Source of the DNA: a bacterium
Lineage (GTDB): Bacteria > Patescibacteriota > Minisyncoccia > Minisyncoccales > UBA10102
Assembly: GCA_030699255.1 (NCBI GenBank)
Contig: JAUYJR010000064.1
Coordinates: forward strand, 1-7,297
Direction: 5' to 3'
DNA length: 7,297 nucleotides
Below are positions 1-6,209 of the stretch, in pieces. The position numbers and the translations under genes were made by a program. The notes beneath the pieces were generated by a model. It made no database searches. It saw nothing but the letters and a program-made list of their open reading frames with translations, and had not been told where the DNA came from. Each line of letters begins with the position of its first letter. Position 1 is the first letter of the stretch.

Positions 1-27
1 CTCCGGCGTTGGTGGCCTGCAAGGTAA
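1..27. repeat. 27-bp direct repeat, copy 1 (fibre gene)
   Basis: Exactly identical to 478-504 and in the same reading frame 477 bases away. It encodes TLQATNAG-type residues. This copy lies beyond the amber codon. Similarity continues at the protein level on one side but not at the base level. Confidence 0.9.
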
Positions 28-241
28 AGACCTTGTCTCCTGCTGCGTTAGAAGCCATGACAAAAGAGGTGGTGTCTCCAGACTGCAAGGCAAAGGTGGA
101 AGACAAGGTTGCTGCTCCCGTGGTTCCTGTCAGAGAGAAGGGCCCTGAAGCTTGGGTGAAGCCCGTGATGTTTTCCATGGCTCCGGCATTGGTGAGTCGA
201 GATGTTCCATTGGTTGAGAGACCTGCGGTTAGGAGATTGAG
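1..241 (-). CDS. In-frame continuation of the surface fibre protein beyond an amber codon (partial, runs off the window)
   Basis: Directly after the TAG at 242-244 the same reading frame contains 80 consecutive sense codons to the window edge. The encoded peptide is rich in Gly, Ser, Thr, Ala and Asn, like the upstream fibre. It repeats its motifs: FTLQATNAG at the far end matches LTLQATNAG at residues 781-789 of the 867-residue ORF, and the preceding SFVMASNAAGDK matches SWTLAANDAANK. The first 27 bases are an exact copy of 478-504, offset by 477 bases, a multiple of three, so the copies are in the same frame. This shows that the stretch is or was coding as part of the same protein. Whether it is translated now is unknown: it could be a decayed tail, a readthrough extension, a separate product starting at an internal ATG (176-178), or the TAG could be a sequence error. 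Confidence 0.7.
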
Positions 242-2845
242 CTAGCCAGTAATGTCAGCTCCCCCCAGAGAGACGGTGAGCTTGTCTGCCAAGGTGAGTC
301 CTCCGGTTGCAGTGAAGTCTGTTCCCGCGTCCCCAATGTTGAGAACGAGGTTTGTCTGCATGTCCAGATCCCCGGAGAGCGATGTTGCTCCCGCGTTCAG
401 AGAGGCAAAGGTTGCAACTCCTCCTGAGCTGATGCTCCAGTTGGCAGAAGGTAAGATCTCAATGAGTCCTTCCCCTACTCCGGCGTTGGTGGCCTGCAAG
501 GTAAGTGTTTTGTTAGCTGCATCATTTGCGGCAAGTGTCCAACTTGAATCATCGGACCCCGCAAGTGCTAACGTTCCCACAGCATTAAGTGTTACGGCTC
601 CCGTGGCGTCAAAAATTGTTGCTCCCGTATTGTCCACCGTCACGCTCAGGTAGTTGTTTGTGTCGTACCCAAGTCTCAGCTGTTCTGTTGTTGCAATAGC
701 GTGAAGGGTTGTAGCGGGAACCAATGTTCCAATTCCCAGTCTCTTTGTTGTGTTGTTCCAGAAGAAATTGTCGTTGTCCTGCGCAAGAGTTCCCGATGAT
801 CCTGAGAAAATAACAGATCCTTCAGTGAAACCTGATGGAGTAATAGTTCCCGCAATGGTGGTAGCAACAATGTTTGTTGTATAGAGGTTTGCCCATCTTT
901 TTGAAGCTGATCCAAGATCTCTCGTGTTGTCAGCTTCAGGCCCCACATTGCCTGCCACTTCAAGTTTGAACGTTGTGGGACCAGCAATACCAATCCCCAC
1001 TCTGCTGTTCTGTGTGTCAAAGGAGAGGAGATTGGATCCAATATTGAGTGCGTTCACGGTGGCTCCTGGAAGCGTCCAGGTGGAAGCTGTTCCAGAAGTA
1101 AGGTTCAGTTCTTCGGTGGAGCTCAATGCAAGCGCTCCCGATCCCGCAATGGAGTTTGCGTTTATAGTAATGCTATTTCCAATTACCGCAGACGTTCCAA
1201 CGTACACCGTACGGGGACGATTTGCGGCATCGGCCCCAATGTCATAAGTGTTGTCGGGACTGAATAGGAGATGATTTTTCAGTGTGGTAAGTCCTTCAAT
1301 AGTTGTGGTGCCAACAATGTTAACGTTGCCTTCAATGTCCGCATCACCCGAAAGTGTAAGACTCTCAGCAGAAACAGACGTACCGGAAAGAGCTCCTATT
1401 ATAGTAACCGAACTCTGAAATGCCGCGGCTCCTTTAAAGGTTGATGTTGTACCAACGCTCAATGATCCTCCTGTACTCATGCCCAGTCGAAACGCTCCAA
1501 TACGTCCCGCAATATCCTCCGCCTGCACATATCCCAATTGAGAAGTTCCCGAAACCTGGAGTTCACTTGTTGTTGTCTTGCCTTGCACGTACAACGTGCT
1601 TCCAAGAATTGTGCTCTTGTCAACCGTTAGGGAATTTCTCAAAGATACTGCATCGGTAAATTCAGCTCCTCCGTGAACAAGTAATCCCCCATGGACAAGC
1701 AAGCCCCCATGAGCGGTAAGCAGTTTTTTAACATCCATAGCATTCTCAGCATGCACGGCATCTTGAACAAATAGCGTTCCCTCCAAACGGGTTGGCCCGC
1801 GCGTAGTAAAGGGTCCTGAAAGAACGGTTTCTCCCGCAACGGTAAATCGTTCTTGCACATGAGCTCCCGCTCGTAGCTCAACCGGAACTGTTGCAAAATT
1901 TCCGTTTGCCACAACAAAGTCCAGCGTGATTTCTCCCTTGCGAACCCCATCCAAAAATTCTGCTGAAAGATTTTGTACGGTGGTTTGCGAATCAACTTCA
2001 AGCGGAGAAACACCGTTAGGCACCTGAGACATTAACTGCCCACGCGTTTTCACATGTCCGTAAATGCTTATGGCTCCGGTTTCATCCAGAAGAAGAAGAT
2101 CGTTTGCGTGTGTGCCGGGAAAAGCTCCTTGCACCGAGTCTGCATTCTTCAGCATATTATACGCTCCAAACGCAACGCGTTCTCCAAAACTAATAACGTG
2201 TCCACCAAACAAGGTAACAGCCAACACCGAAAGCACAAGAGCCACCGCTATGGGAAGGGGGGCATTAATAAGGTGGCGCGAAGGAATCTTGTTGATAATA
2301 TTTTCAGCAACAATGGTAACCTGCGGCACCCTAATAACAACATCTTCTTCCCCTGTTGGTTTTTTTGGTACACGAACGTTTGAAACAACCGGATCACTGC
2401 TTGCCGGCTGAGGCTTCTCCTCTTGAGGTTCTTCTTCGTAGCTCACATGCCCATTTCCGTTGCCGTTGCCATTGCCTTGCCGCTCCTCATATTCTTTAAT
2501 AGCGGCGGGGGTTGTGTGCCACGCATCTCCAATCTTTATTGCTCTAAGCTTTCCTCTTCGAGCAAGCAGTGAGAGGTATTCAGGAGAATACCTTGAGTCT
2601 TTTCCCGCCTCTGATATGGGAGTGTATGGATGATCTCCATTGCGCTTCACCTTGCTGTTAATATACTCCTGAATGGATTGTTCCGTGGAATACCATACCC
2701 CATTGATCTTTTTTGCATTTATAACTCCCCTGCGAGCAAGCAGGCTTAAATACTCCTGTGAATATGGAAATTGCCCCTCAAGATCTAAGAGCTTCTTATA
2801 TGATTCTAACTCCGGAGAGTATGTGGTCTTTTGCTCCTCCTCCAT
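242..2845 (-). CDS. Single-span surface protein: two cytoplasmic HTH-like repeats, one membrane helix, long tail-fibre-like exterior
   Basis: An 867-residue ORF, probably a surface adhesin or fibre. Residues 28-62 and 86-120 are two copies of an HTH_17/excisionase-like domain sharing the core EYLSLLARRG. A Gly-Asn repeat (124-132) and an acidic, Pro-rich linker follow. Residues about 195-219 form one hydrophobic helix; with no cleavable signal peptide, the N terminus probably lies in the cytoplasm and the rest outside. The exterior is short beta-type repeats. Phage-tail-fibre hallmarks are NTYDIGADAANRPRTVYVG (532-550), NTRDLGSASKRWANLY (640-655), RVGIGIAGPTTFKLEVAG (615-632) and KRLGIGTLVPATTLH (701-715). 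An 18-bp tandem repeat gives HGGLLV twice (379-390). There is no Shine-Dalgarno upstream of the ATG, although the gene starts with GGAGGAGGAG. It has its own promoter and lies downstream of the lepB terminator. The frame continues past the TAG, so this product may be truncated. Domain names are by pattern; target and partner are unknown. Confidence 0.85.
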   Translation of the reverse strand: MEEEQKTTYSPELESYKKLLDLEGQFPYSQEYLSLLARRGVINAKKINGVWYSTEQSIQEYINSKVKRNGDHPYTPISEAGKDSRYSPEYLSLLARRGKLRAIKIGDAWHTTPAAIKEYEERQGNGNGNGNGHVSYEEEPQEEKPQPASSDPVVSNVRVPKKPTGEEDVVIRVPQVTIVAENIINKIPSRHLINAPLPIAVALVLSVLAVTLFGGHVISFGERVAFGAYNMLKNADSVQGAFPGTHANDLLLLDETGAISIYGHVKTRGQLMSQVPNGVSPLEVDSQTTVQNLSAEFLDGVRKGEITLDFVVANGNFATVPVELRAGAHVQERFTVAGETVLSGPFTTRGPTRLEGTLFVQDAVHAENAMDVKKLLTAHGGLLVHGGLLVHGGAEFTDAVSLRNSLTVDKSTILGSTLYVQGKTTTSELQVSGTSQLGYVQAEDIAGRIGAFRLGMSTGGSLSVGTTSTFKGAAAFQSSVTIIGALSGTSVSAESLTLSGDADIEGNVNIVGTTTIEGLTTLKNHLLFSPDNTYDIGADAANRPRTVYVGTSAVIGNSITINANSIAGSGALALSSTEELNLTSGTASTWTLPGATVNALNIGSNLLSFDTQNSRVGIGIAGPTTFKLEVAGNVGPEADNTRDLGSASKRWANLYTTNIVATTIAGTITPSGFTEGSVIFSGSSGTLAQDNDNFFWNNTTKRLGIGTLVPATTLHAIATTEQLRLGYDTNNYLSVTVDNTGATIFDATGAVTLNAVGTLALAGSDDSSWTLAANDAANKTLTLQATNAGVGEGLIEILPSANWSISSGGVATFASLNAGATSLSGDLDMQTNLVLNIGDAGTDFTATGGLTLADKLTVSLGGADITG
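478..504. repeat. 27-bp direct repeat, copy 2 (fibre gene)
   Basis: The partner of bases 1-27. It encodes the LTLQATNAG segment near residue 785 of the fibre ORF. Recombination between the copies would remove 477 bp, including the amber codon, without changing the frame. Confidence 0.9.
1667..1711 (-). repeat. 18-bp imperfect tandem repeat encoding HGGLLV
   Basis: Two adjacent 18-base units encode HGGLLV (residues 379-384 and 385-390), followed by a partial third (HGG). The units differ at third codon positions (for example GGC TTG against GGA TTA), so this is an older duplication with synonymous drift rather than a fresh slippage product. Confidence 0.75.
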
Positions 2846-2863
2846 GTGGTATAATTTCGATGC

Positions 2864-2900
2864 CGATACGGGGCGATACAGTGCCGATATCTATCCGATT
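2864..2900. promoter_or_regulatory. Phased CGAT(A) repeats in the fibre-gene leader; candidate operator
   Basis: Reading the plus strand, CGATAC starts at 2864 and 2874, CGATAT at 2885 and CGATT at 2896, a spacing of 10, 11 and 11 bases, about one helical turn. TGCCGATA occurs twice (2861-2868 and 2882-2889). The array lies between the predicted transcription start (about 2909) and the ATG at 2845, where a bound protein could block elongation or initiation. That it is an operator is inference. Alternatively it could act in the RNA leader or be chance in a short spacer. Confidence 0.35.
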
Positions 2901-2915
2901 CCCTTTTATTTATCC

Positions 2916-2944
2916 ATTATCGGGGTATAAAGAATCCTTGTCAA
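2916..2944 (-). promoter_or_regulatory. Sigma70-type promoter for the surface fibre gene
   Basis: On the minus strand a perfect -35 box TTGACA (2944-2939) is followed after exactly 17 bases by GATAAT (2921-2916), five of six matches to the -10 consensus. It lies just downstream of the lepB terminator and upstream of the fibre gene, as expected for an independent unit. The predicted start is near 2909, giving a leader of about 64 nt that shows no Shine-Dalgarno before the ATG. Confidence 0.75.
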
Positions 2945-2961
2945 TAGCTCTTTGCATAATT

Positions 2962-3003
2962 AAAAACTTAGCCTCGGCAAGCAACTTGCCGAGGCTAAGT
3001 TTT
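2962..3003 (-). terminator. Rho-independent terminator after lepB
   Basis: A perfect 19-bp inverted repeat (2963-2981 with 2985-3003) closes a 3-base loop. The stem core CTTAGCCTCGGCAAG is GC-rich and its ends are A/T runs. On the minus strand it finishes in TTTTT, starting 13 bases after the lepB stop. The A run on the other arm means it could also stop plus-strand transcripts. It separates the lepB operon from the fibre gene. Confidence 0.92.
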
Positions 3004-3016
3004 AGCTAAATTTTGA

Positions 3017-3538
3017 CTAGAAAAGGGTGGGTTTTCTAGGAAGAATTCGAGGAAACACCTTGCCTATAATATAACTCCCAGGAACAGGCCCCCAAGCGCG
3101 AGAATCAGAGCTCTCAACCCTATTATCTCCAAGCACAAAGTACTCGTTTCCATCAAGGAGAATTTCCATTGTTCCGGGCGTCTTTCCAAACTCATCTCCT
3201 AAATCAAAGCTTTCCCCTCTTGCAGAACGAGTTACCAAACCATCTTCAATCTTTACAAGATCTCCGGGAAGCCCTACAACGCGCTTTACAAAAAACACCT
3301 TTGGATTTTCAATTGATCGGAATACCACAACATCTCCCACCTCAGGATCCCGCTTGTAGTATGTCACCTTTTCCACAACAATATACTGCCCTCCTAAAAG
3401 CGTGGGAGACATGCTGTTTCCTTCAACCCGAAACGGAAAAAGGAGAAACTGCCACATTAAGAATACCAATACAAGCACAATAAGAGATATTTTAATAATC
3501 TCCCAAAAGAACTTGAGCACAAAAGAAACGTTCTTCAT
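3017..3538 (-). CDS. lepB: Type I signal peptidase
   Basis: A 173-residue membrane protease that removes signal peptides from exported proteins at the outer face of the cytoplasmic membrane. One N-terminal membrane helix (about residues 12-34) is followed by the family boxes in order. Box B is GNSMSPTL, with catalytic Ser42 before Met-Ser-Pro-Thr. Box C is VGDVVVFR (67-74). Box D is FVKRVVGLPGD, with the general base Lys85. Box E is LGDNRVESSDSRAWGPV (136-152). This is the Ser/Lys dyad of family S26. The size suits a short Gram-positive-like form without the large insertions of the E. coli enzyme. Its ATG overlaps the TGA of the PH-domain gene (ATGA, 3538-3535), suggesting translational coupling. 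A GGAG sits about 16 bases upstream, far for a Shine-Dalgarno. It is the last gene of its operon, ends at TAG, and is followed by a strong terminator. Confidence 0.97.
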   Translation of the reverse strand: MKNVSFVLKFFWEIIKISLIVLVLVFLMWQFLLFPFRVEGNSMSPTLLGGQYIVVEKVTYYKRDPEVGDVVVFRSIENPKVFFVKRVVGLPGDLVKIEDGLVTRSARGESFDLGDEFGKTPGTMEILLDGNEYFVLGDNRVESSDSRAWGPVPGSYIIGKVFPRILPRKPTLF

Positions 3539-4062
3539 GCAATAGATTCTTCTTCTCCTTTTCTTTTCCGATACTCTAGCGCCGCCTTGTAAATGATATC
3601 TTTGGTCTTTTCGGGATTTGGAATATCAAAGAACACAAAATCAGAAGCTGCTCCCGCGGCCTGTACTCGCAAATTGCCGTATCCAAACACCACAGGAAAG
3701 AATCCTTTGGATTGCGTAGAGATGTCTTGAATCCTATTGTGCATAATAGAGAGAACGGATCGGTTAAACAACCCGTGCAACTTTATTCGCACAGATCGCT
3801 TGTTTGTAATAAGCCAAATATCAAGAATGTAGTCAGTGAGAAAGTAGAACGCGGCAATCCAGAGAGATTGCAGCGCAATAACTAAAAGGAGGAGAAAAAG
3901 CTCAAACGGAATACCTACAAGATCAAACATCCAGAATAGGAAAAACGCGCCCAGTAAAACAATCTTTGCAAGAGCCAATCCCACCATCTGTATTGCCAAC
4001 ACAAACCAGTGACGTCGCCTTGTTAAAATAATTGTTTCTCCCGGAAGAAGAGGTAGGGACAT
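3535..4062 (-). CDS. Membrane-anchored bacterial PH-domain protein (bPH2/DUF304-like)
   Basis: 175 residues. After a short N-terminal stretch (LLPGETIILTRRRHW), two hydrophobic helices span about 19-45 and 52-77. Residues about 79-160 resemble the bacterial PH-like domain: DIWLITNKRSVRIKLHGLFN, then SIMHNRIQDISTQSKGFFPVVFGYGN and a final FFDIPNPEKTKDII helix. This matches the YdbT/DUF304 type, in which an ITNKR-like strand follows the membrane pair; their biochemical role is poorly known. No Shine-Dalgarno is visible before the ATG (AACTTTTTTAT). The stop overlaps the lepB start, so the two are probably co-translated. Such a pairing could mean a role near the secretion machinery, but this is inference from position only. 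Confidence 0.85.
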   Translation of the reverse strand: MSLPLLPGETIILTRRRHWFVLAIQMVGLALAKIVLLGAFFLFWMFDLVGIPFELFLLLLVIALQSLWIAAFYFLTDYILDIWLITNKRSVRIKLHGLFNRSVLSIMHNRIQDISTQSKGFFPVVFGYGNLRVQAAGAASDFVFFDIPNPEKTKDIIYKAALEYRKRKGEEESIA

Positions 4063-4080
4063 ATAAAAAAGTTACAAATT

Positions 4081-4111
4081 ATCTCGCTTTGCGAGATCTG
4101 GCGAAGCCAGA
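4081..4111. repeat. Two tandem short palindromes between the 70-residue gene and the PH-domain gene
   Basis: ATCTCGC-TTT-GCGAGAT (4081-4097, 7-bp stem) is followed at once by TCTGGC-GAA-GCCAGA (4097-4111, 6-bp stem), sharing one base. They fill half of the 62-base spacer, the largest inside this operon. No T-run directly follows on the minus strand, so they are not a normal terminator. They may be an intergenic palindromic repeat, an RNA-processing or stability element, or a weak attenuator. Confidence 0.6.
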
Positions 4112-4124
4112 CAAATGACAAACA

Positions 4125-4337
4125 TCAAAAGGTGGTAATAATAAATGCGCCGGCTCCCGTTAAGATACCAAGGCCAACAAGAAAGAGCAGTGGTATTGTA
4201 TACTTATACAAGCTCCATGAAGGGCTAAACTTATAGAAGTGGTACCCCATAATAATCCAAAACACAACGCCAAACAGGGTTACAATAGCAAACGCCACAG
4301 TAAAGAACAGTGAGAGTATGGAGAAGAGATTATCCAT
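4125..4337 (-). CDS. Small two-span membrane protein, function unknown
   Basis: 70 residues with two hydrophobic helices (about 6-32 and 47-69), joined by a short, aromatic-rich polar loop (YHFYKFSPSWSLYKY). I do not recognise the family and see no catalytic motif. The ATG lies 6 bases after the mgtE stop, so it is in the same transcript. Upstream of its start only a weak GAG is present; an ATGG-TATTAT -10-like string overlaps the end of mgtE but has no clear -35. Its tight linkage to mgtE could mean an accessory membrane subunit, but nothing in the sequence proves this. The length, gene-like spacing and clean two-helix pattern support a real gene. Confidence 0.7.
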   Translation of the reverse strand: MDNLFSILSLFFTVAFAIVTLFGVVFWIIMGYHFYKFSPSWSLYKYTIPLLFLVGLGILTGAGAFIITTF

Positions 4338-4343
4338 GAATAC

Positions 4344-5342
4344 TCATAATACCATAAAAGCAAGGAGTGTTGTTGCAATAAAGAGATACATGACAAGAGA
4401 AAGAATATCCTGAATGATAGTGGCAACAGGACCTGCCCCCACCGCGGGATCTTTGCCTATTACCCGCAGTATCTGAATAATACCCAGGGAAACCGGTATG
4501 CTTATCATGCCGGTAGAAAAGAGAGAGACCCCAAGCACTATGCCCACTAGTATATTCTGAGAAAGCAGTGAAACAATCAGAAAGAGGAGAGATCCAAGAA
4601 TGAGGCAAATCCCCATTCCTACCAACAGCTCTCTTTTTACATACGCAGAGAAAGAAGTTACTCCAAGAAGCAACCCTCTCATATATAGAGTACCCGTTTG
4701 AGCTCCAATGGCGTTTGCCATGTACACAACAAGCGGAATAAATGAAGCAAGAATAAAGTGCTCTTTTAGGGGAGCTTCAAAGGCTGTAGCAATAAATGAC
4801 GCCATCACCCCCCCACCCAACCCTACAAAGAGCCAAGGCAGGCGAGCTCCAATGAGAGCCGGCGCATGGGCTCGCAACATACGGGAGGCTATACTATGGA
4901 CACCGGCTGACTTGAGTAAGTCTTCCATATGCTCAGCATGAAATACTTGAAAAAGAGCTGAGGGCGGAATGACTCCAAGAAAACGAGATGAGCTATCCAC
5001 AACAGCAATGGTGTCTACACTTTTGCGCAATGCCATGAGGGCCGCTTCTTCTTGATCAACAAATCTCCCAACATGCGGCACTTCCCTATTCATAACATCT
5101 TCCAAAGAGGATTCCGCCGGAGCATGCAGAAGATAGGGAGCCGGAATCACGCCTCTGAGCATGTTATTTTTATCAACAATGTACGCGTACTGAAACACCG
5201 TGTACTCTTTGGCCCGGCGAATAAACTCCTCTTGCACAACTGAAACTTGCTCCCAATCAGAAAAAACGGGAACCTTTTCGGCAGGAATCATAATGCGCTC
5301 CGCAGTTTCCAATGACCGCATTTGTTCTTCTCTCTTCTTCAT
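4344..5342 (-). CDS. mgtE: MgtE-type magnesium transporter with CBS pair, lacking the N-terminal superhelical domain
   Basis: 332 residues. Residues about 14-135 look like two CBS domains (the core IAVVDSSSRFLGVIPPSAL at 112-130 is typical). After a connecting helix, residues about 165-331 form the five-helix MgtE pore domain (SLC41-like). Visible family motifs are PLVVYMANAIGAQTGTLYMR (203-222), which matches the usual PxxxGxGGNxGxQ region with GN replaced by AN, and KDPAVGAGPVATIIQDILSL (297-316), in which Asp312 aligns with the pore aspartate. Typical MgtE proteins are about 450 residues and begin with an acidic superhelical N domain that helps gate the channel; it is absent here. The start is fixed by an ATGA overlap with nfo. 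The likely role is Mg2+ (or another divalent cation) uptake; gating would depend on CBS only. Confidence 0.88.
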   Translation of the reverse strand: MKKREEQMRSLETAERIMIPAEKVPVFSDWEQVSVVQEEFIRRAKEYTVFQYAYIVDKNNMLRGVIPAPYLLHAPAESSLEDVMNREVPHVGRFVDQEEAALMALRKSVDTIAVVDSSSRFLGVIPPSALFQVFHAEHMEDLLKSAGVHSIASRMLRAHAPALIGARLPWLFVGLGGGVMASFIATAFEAPLKEHFILASFIPLVVYMANAIGAQTGTLYMRGLLLGVTSFSAYVKRELLVGMGICLILGSLLFLIVSLLSQNILVGIVLGVSLFSTGMISIPVSLGIIQILRVIGKDPAVGAGPVATIIQDILSLVMYLFIATTLLAFMVL

Positions 5343-6178
5343 GCAATACAGTTTTTAATACAGTCCATATTCTGCTTGTCTGGACCCTTGCCGGTAAATC
5401 CCGGAACCTCAAGGATCCAGTCTTTCTTTTGCAGGGCTTTTACCTTTGCTAAATTTGAGAACCCTTCTTTTCCAATGTATCCCTCTCCAATGTTCTCGTG
5501 CCGATCATGCTGAGAGTTATATGCTGTTTTAGAATCATTTATATGCAGAACGGGAATATGCTCCCACCCAACCTCTCTGTCCCACAAGGCAACCCACTCC
5601 CGCACCATGTCAGGAGAGAATGAAGCAATGGTACCTGCTTCAAACGCATGCGCCGTATCTATGCAAACGCCAACACGATCTGAGTTTGCTCCGCGTAACA
5701 GCCACCCCAATTCTTCCGGCATGGCTCCAATTTTCTTTTTGCTTGCCGCGTTTTCCATAATCAACATGGTATCTCCCTGCACCTCCTCCAGCACACTCAT
5801 TATTCCTTTTAAAGTCTTTTGCAACACGCCCTCCTTGTTGCCTCCCTGAAATGATCCCAGGTGAAAGATGAGGCCCTTTGCCTCAATCATATCAGCTATG
5901 CGAAGGTGGTCTATGAGACTCATAATGGATTTCTCATATATTGCGGGATCCGAGCTCCCAAGATTTACCAAATACGCCGCGTGCAGATAAACAGGATTTA
6001 CAACATACTCTTGCCGCGCGGTCTTATATGCTTCAACAGCTTCCCTGCTTGGAACGCTGCTCTTCCATTGCCTTGGTGAAGATCCAAATATCTGCGCACA
6101 GTTAGCGCCAATAGACGAGGCGTTTTCAAACACCTTCCACAGTCCTCCCGCTACCGACACGTGAGCTCCAATATTCAT
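5339..6178 (-). CDS. nfo: Endonuclease IV (AP endonuclease)
   Basis: 279 residues from the ATG at 6178, a TIM-barrel enzyme that cuts DNA 5' to abasic sites during base-excision repair. The N terminus MNIGAHVSVAGG is the family signature. All nine expected metal-binding residues can be seen: His66 (YLHAAYLVNLG), His106 (FHLGS), Glu142 (MENAA), Asp174 and His177 (IDTAHAF), His212 (LHINDS), Asp225 and His227 (HDRHENIG), and Glu257 (ILEVPG). The length agrees with the family (about 280). A TTG-initiated extension to 6205 would add nine residues that the family lacks, and those codons overlap a promoter-like sequence, so I chose the ATG. No Shine-Dalgarno precedes it. Its TGA overlaps the mgtE start. 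Confidence 0.97.
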   Translation of the reverse strand: MNIGAHVSVAGGLWKVFENASSIGANCAQIFGSSPRQWKSSVPSREAVEAYKTARQEYVVNPVYLHAAYLVNLGSSDPAIYEKSIMSLIDHLRIADMIEAKGLIFHLGSFQGGNKEGVLQKTLKGIMSVLEEVQGDTMLIMENAASKKKIGAMPEELGWLLRGANSDRVGVCIDTAHAFEAGTIASFSPDMVREWVALWDREVGWEHIPVLHINDSKTAYNSQHDRHENIGEGYIGKEGFSNLAKVKALQKKDWILEVPGFTGKGPDKQNMDCIKNCIA

Positions 6179-6192
6179 AGACACAGTATACC
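6179..6192 (-). promoter_or_regulatory. Extended -10 promoter placed for leaderless nfo transcript
   Basis: In the 31-base gap after the upstream gene the minus strand reads TTTGGTATACTGTGTCT directly before the ATG. TGG-TATACT is an extended -10 motif (TATACT at 6190-6185). Six bases separate it from the A of ATG at 6178, the usual distance from -10 box to transcription start. No good -35 is visible 17 bases upstream, as is common for extended -10 promoters. The predicted transcript would begin at the start codon, consistent with the missing Shine-Dalgarno. Confidence 0.5.
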
Positions 6193-6209
6193 AAATCTTT
6201 TGCAAAAGC

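Noticed and set aside
242..244. TAG reassigned to an amino acid genome-wide.
   Set aside because: lepB ends in TAG with further stops and a strong terminator directly behind it, and the 296-residue gene also ends in TAG just before nfo. These look like true stops.
9..653. Long plus-strand open frames opposite the fibre gene (9-245 and 252-653).
   Set aside because: They are antisense to a repeat-rich gene whose composition keeps several frames open. The peptides are Pro/Ser/Val-rich with no domain signal, and the minus frame has clear fibre motifs.
2846..2862. Plus-strand TGGTATAAT, a perfect extended -10, near the fibre start.
   Set aside because: There is no -35 at the right distance and no supported plus-strand gene downstream. 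A transcript would run straight into the bidirectional terminator. An antisense RNA is possible but unsupported.
4081..4111. Tandem hairpins as a rho-independent terminator.
   Set aside because: The stems are short and no T-run follows immediately on either strand. The T-rich stretch before the PH-domain ATG is about 10 bases away.
6179..6205. TTG start for nfo adding nine residues.
   Set aside because: Family members begin with M-x-IGAH as encoded from 6178; the extra residues have no counterpart and overlap a promoter-like element.
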